This document shows, one piece after another, positions 8,061-9,533 of a DNA stretch of 9,533 nt. Made by a program: the position numbers and the translations under genes. Location: assembly GCA_031275535.1 (NCBI GenBank), contig JAISOR010000245.1, positions 1-9,533 on the forward strand. The letters run 5' to 3'. The notes under the pieces were generated by a model. The model was not told where the DNA came from. It did not search any database and was given only the letters and a program-made list of their open reading frames with translations. Position 1 is the first letter of the stretch, and every line of letters starts with the position of its first letter. The DNA is from Treponema sp. (GTDB taxonomy: Bacteria; Spirochaetota; Spirochaetia; Treponematales; Breznakiellaceae).

Positions 8061-9086
8061 TTAGATGACCCGATCTTCAAGGGCGGCGTATTTTTTGAGG
8101 GATTCCATAAGAAGGGTAAATTCCCCGGGGGTGATGGATTGTTCCCCGTCGCAAAGGGCGTTTTCCGGATCATCATGGACTTCAATGATGATACCGTCGG
8201 CTCCCGCCGCCAGGGCGGCCTTGGCCATGGAGGGTACCATCCAGGCAAGGCCCGTCGCGTGGCTGGGATCCACGATGACCGGGAGGTGGCTCTGCTTTTT
8301 CAGGGCGGGGATTGCCGACAGATCCAGGGTGTTTCGGGTAAAGCTGCCGAAGGTTCGGATGCCCCGTTCGCAGAGGATGATCCGGTCGTTCCCTCCTGCC
8401 ATAATATATTCCGCCGCCATGAGGAGTTCCGTTAGGGTAGCGGCATACCCCCGCTTGAGGAGTATGGGCTTGCGGCTTCTCCCCAGTTCTTTCAGGAGGG
8501 TAAAATTTTGCATATTCCGGGCCCCTACCTGGATGATATCCACGTCTTCAAAGACCTCGAGCTGGTGGTTCCCCATAAGTTCGGTGACAATGGGCAGGCC
8601 CGTTTCTTTTTTTGCCTCCAGGAGCAAGTCAAGCCCTTCGCAGCCCAGGCCTTGAAAACTGTAGGGGCTGGACCGGGGTTTAAAAGCCCCGCCCCGGAGA
8701 AAGGCCGCCCCGGCTTTTTTTACCTCCCGGGCCACCCGGAGGATCTGATCCCGGTTTTCCACCGAACAGGGGCCGGCGATAATGCCCAGGGAAACCCCTC
8801 CGATGCTCCGCGTGATGCCATCCGGCCCGGGCACCTCGATCCGGGTATCCTCGGGATGAAAGAGCCGGTTTGCCCGCTTATAGGGCTCCTGCACCCGGAT
8901 AACCTTTTCCACCAAATGGTGGGCTCCCAGGGATTCGGCGTTGATCCCCTGGGTATCCCCCACCAGGCCCAATACGATCCGGGACGATCCCTGGGAATAA
9001 TGGACTTTTACTCCCTGCCGTTCAAGAAAAACCGTAAATTGCTGTACTTCCCGGTGCTCCACCCCCGGTTTTAAGGCGATAATCAT
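8061..9086 (-). CDS. aroF: 3-deoxy-7-phosphoheptulonate (DAHP) synthase, type Ib with N-terminal ferredoxin-like domain
   Basis: Condenses phosphoenolpyruvate and erythrose 4-phosphate to DAHP, the first step of the shikimate pathway; 341 residues. Residues 1-70 resemble the ferredoxin-like regulatory domain of Thermotoga maritima DAHP synthase (338 residues), through which Tyr and Phe inhibit the enzyme. The TIM barrel carries AGPCSVE at 104-110 (metal ligand C107), LRGGAFKPRSSPYSFQGLG at 130-148, LLKRGYAAT at 209-217, CERGIRTF at 239-246, DPSHATG at 273-279 (H276), and IEVHDDPENALCDGEQS at 301-317 (E302, D313), giving the expected Cys-His-Glu-Asp metal site. ATG 9086 has AGGAGG five bases upstream. 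It is the first enzyme gene of the aroF-tyrA operon, preceded by an attenuator-like leader. Members of this family are annotated aroF, aroG or aroA; the symbol is conventional. Confidence 0.95.
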   Translation of the reverse strand: MIIALKPGVEHREVQQFTVFLERQGVKVHYSQGSSRIVLGLVGDTQGINAESLGAHHLVEKVIRVQEPYKRANRLFHPEDTRIEVPGPDGITRSIGGVSLGIIAGPCSVENRDQILRVAREVKKAGAAFLRGGAFKPRSSPYSFQGLGCEGLDLLLEAKKETGLPIVTELMGNHQLEVFEDVDIIQVGARNMQNFTLLKELGRSRKPILLKRGYAATLTELLMAAEYIMAGGNDRIILCERGIRTFGSFTRNTLDLSAIPALKKQSHLPVIVDPSHATGLAWMVPSMAKAALAAGADGIIIEVHDDPENALCDGEQSITPGEFTLLMESLKKYAALEDRVI

Positions 9087-9090
9087 GGTA

Positions 9091-9097
9091 ACCTCCT
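9091..9097 (-). promoter_or_regulatory. Strong ribosome binding site of aroF
   Basis: AGGAGGT on the minus strand, five bases before the ATG at 9086, fixes the aroF start. Because aroF has its own strong site downstream of the attenuator terminator, any leader control would act on transcription rather than on aroF initiation. Confidence 0.8.
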
Positions 9098-9132
9098 GGT
9101 TGTTTTTCCGGATTTAAGATCCTGCCGGACAC

Positions 9133-9173
9133 AAAAAAAGGGAGGCCCCGGTTAACGTACCCGGAGTCTCCCT
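9133..9173 (-). terminator. Intrinsic terminator in the aroF leader (attenuator)
   Basis: On the minus strand, AGGGAGACTCCGG pairs with CCGGGGCCTCCCT across a 9-base loop. The 13-position stem has one A-C mismatch and one G-U pair, and it is followed at once by seven Ts (9139-9133). It lies about 47 bases upstream of the aroF start codon and downstream of a Tyr-rich leader peptide and promoter on the same strand. It therefore sits between promoter and structural genes, as in amino-acid operon attenuators. It could instead simply end an independent small transcript. Confidence 0.85.
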
Positions 9174-9192
9174 GAATTATCAGGTTTTGCCT

Positions 9193-9217
9193 GTTTTTAG
9201 GTTTTCAACCTAAAAAC
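9193..9217 (-). promoter_or_regulatory. Perfect 11-bp GAAA-tetraloop hairpin at the leader-peptide stop
   Basis: Minus-strand GTTTTTAGGTT and AACCTAAAAAC are exact reverse complements around the loop GAAA, a GNRA tetraloop. The hairpin covers codons 38-43 and the TAA stop of the leader peptide, so a translating ribosome would melt it and a stalled or absent ribosome would leave it folded. It may act as the pause hairpin of the attenuator. It has no U-run of its own, so it is not a terminator. Confidence 0.7.
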
Positions 9218-9328
9218 CGCCGGCTCCGCGGGACGCAAAGACCGGTAATCGTAATAATATGCGGGGAAACGAGAAAAACCGGCCCGGTATCCGGTGGGGC
9301 ATGTCCTGTAAGCCGCGGCATTAACCAT
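9197..9328 (-). CDS. Tyr/Phe-rich leader peptide of the aroF-tyrA operon
   Basis: A 43-codon reading frame with six Tyr (7, 14, 24, 25, 26, 28) and three Phe (18, 21, 39). Its core PAYYYDYRS puts four Tyr in five codons. ATG 9328 is preceded by AAGGAAG with a 5-base gap, itself just downstream of a good promoter. The frame stays open upstream to an ATG at 9379, but that ATG is part of the predicted -35 element, so the short form is the likely product. The peptide probably has no function of its own: ribosome stalling at Tyr codons when charged tRNA-Tyr is scarce would alter folding of the RNA before the terminator at 9173-9133. There is no Trp codon. Expected logic: low tyrosine lets transcription continue into aroF and tyrA. 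The sequence shows the parts; the mechanism is inferred by analogy with the pheL and trpL leaders. Confidence 0.8.
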   Translation of the reverse strand: MVNAAAYRTCPTGYRAGFSRFPAYYYDYRSLRPAEPAVFRLKT

Positions 9329-9350
9329 CTTTGCTTCCTTATGCTGGTTG

Positions 9351-9379
9351 AGTATAACCACGGGGAAAAAACCTGTCAT
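9351..9379 (-). promoter_or_regulatory. Sigma70-type promoter of the leader-aroF-tyrA operon
   Basis: On the minus strand, ATGACA (9379-9374) and TATACT (9356-9351) each match the consensus at five of six positions and are separated by exactly 17 bases. Transcription would start near 9344, giving a very short untranslated lead before the AAGGAAG site (9340-9334) and the leader ATG at 9328. The close packing of promoter, ribosome site and leader peptide supports all three calls. Confidence 0.7.
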
Positions 9380-9427
9380 GTTATCGGACGGTTGCTTTTT
9401 GCCTTATCCGGAGAAGACCGCGGGGGA

Positions 9428-9533
9428 GCGGGAATTCCCCCCGTTCGCTTGCCTGTAGAATTCGCCTGCGGAGCCCGGGAACCGGTCTCCGCAGGCGAGG
9501 AATTACAGAGCCGCTTACGGGGGGAATTCCCGC
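9428..9533. repeat. Large palindrome (long inverted repeat) at the right edge
   Basis: Outer arms 9428-9444 and 9517-9533 are perfect 17-bp reverse complements (GCGGGAATTCCCCCCGT). Inner arms 9463-9473 and 9487-9497 are perfect 11-bp reverse complements (CGCCTGCGGAG). Between them, CTGTA (9453-9457) faces TACAG (9504-9508), with partly matching flanks. The centre CCGG-GAA-CCGG can fold too. The whole is one hairpin or cruciform of about 106 bases. No T-run adjoins it inside the window, so it is not an obvious intrinsic terminator. It lies about 50 bases upstream of the aroF-tyrA promoter. It may be a dispersed palindromic repeat or a small non-autonomous element; the window ends at its outer arm, so flanking duplications cannot be seen. 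Confidence 0.85.

Noticed and set aside
7240..8064. Plus-strand open frame of 274 codons opposite tyrA
   Set aside because: It is antisense to a clear prephenate dehydrogenase, and its product shows no family motifs.
9329..9379. Longer leader peptide starting at ATG 9379 (adds MTGFFPVV...)
   Set aside because: This ATG is part of the predicted -35 hexamer ATGACA and would be upstream of the transcription start. The downstream ATG 9328 has a well-placed AAGGAAG.

Overview
This is a GC-rich bacterial chromosomal window of housekeeping and amino-acid biosynthesis genes, with no mobile genes. The helicase fused to a JAB domain, the citramalate synthase and the codon style (CGG, GGG and CCC rich, with long G and C runs) fit a termite-gut-type treponeme or related spirochaete. 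That placement is a guess from gene style and is not demonstrated here.

Layout. Positions 1-153 hold the 3' end of an unrecognised plus-strand gene. Positions 234-2723 (+) encode a DinG/XPD-type iron-sulfur helicase with an N-terminal JAMM metalloprotease-like domain. Positions 2918-4357 (+) encode a citramalate synthase (cimA) stopped by an in-frame TAG. The missing C-terminal half of its regulatory domain continues in the same frame, without damage, to a TAA at 4571-4573. A good sigma70-type promoter (4589-4617) then drives leuS (4685-7168, +). leuS converges, across a 20-base gap, on the minus-strand operon aroF-tyrA (9086 to 7189).

The aroF-tyrA operon is the most informative part. Reading on the minus strand from 9379 there is a promoter (ATGACA, 17 bp, TATACT), a strong ribosome binding site and a 43-codon leader peptide with six Tyr and three Phe codons, including four Tyr in five codons. 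A perfect 11-bp hairpin with a GAAA loop follows at the leader stop codon, then a textbook intrinsic terminator with seven Us, then aroF with its own strong ribosome binding site. This is the architecture of transcription attenuation by tyrosine (and possibly phenylalanine) supply, placed before the first enzyme of the shikimate pathway and the tyrosine-branch dehydrogenase. aroF also carries an N-terminal ferredoxin-like domain of the kind used for allosteric feedback, so the pathway probably has two levels of control.

The right edge (9428-9533) is one large, nearly complete palindrome of about 106 bases, with a perfect 17-bp outer arm and a perfect 11-bp inner arm. The window ends exactly at its outer arm.

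The strongest leads are the cimA amber codon and the aromatic attenuator. The palindrome and the JAMM-helicase fusion come next.
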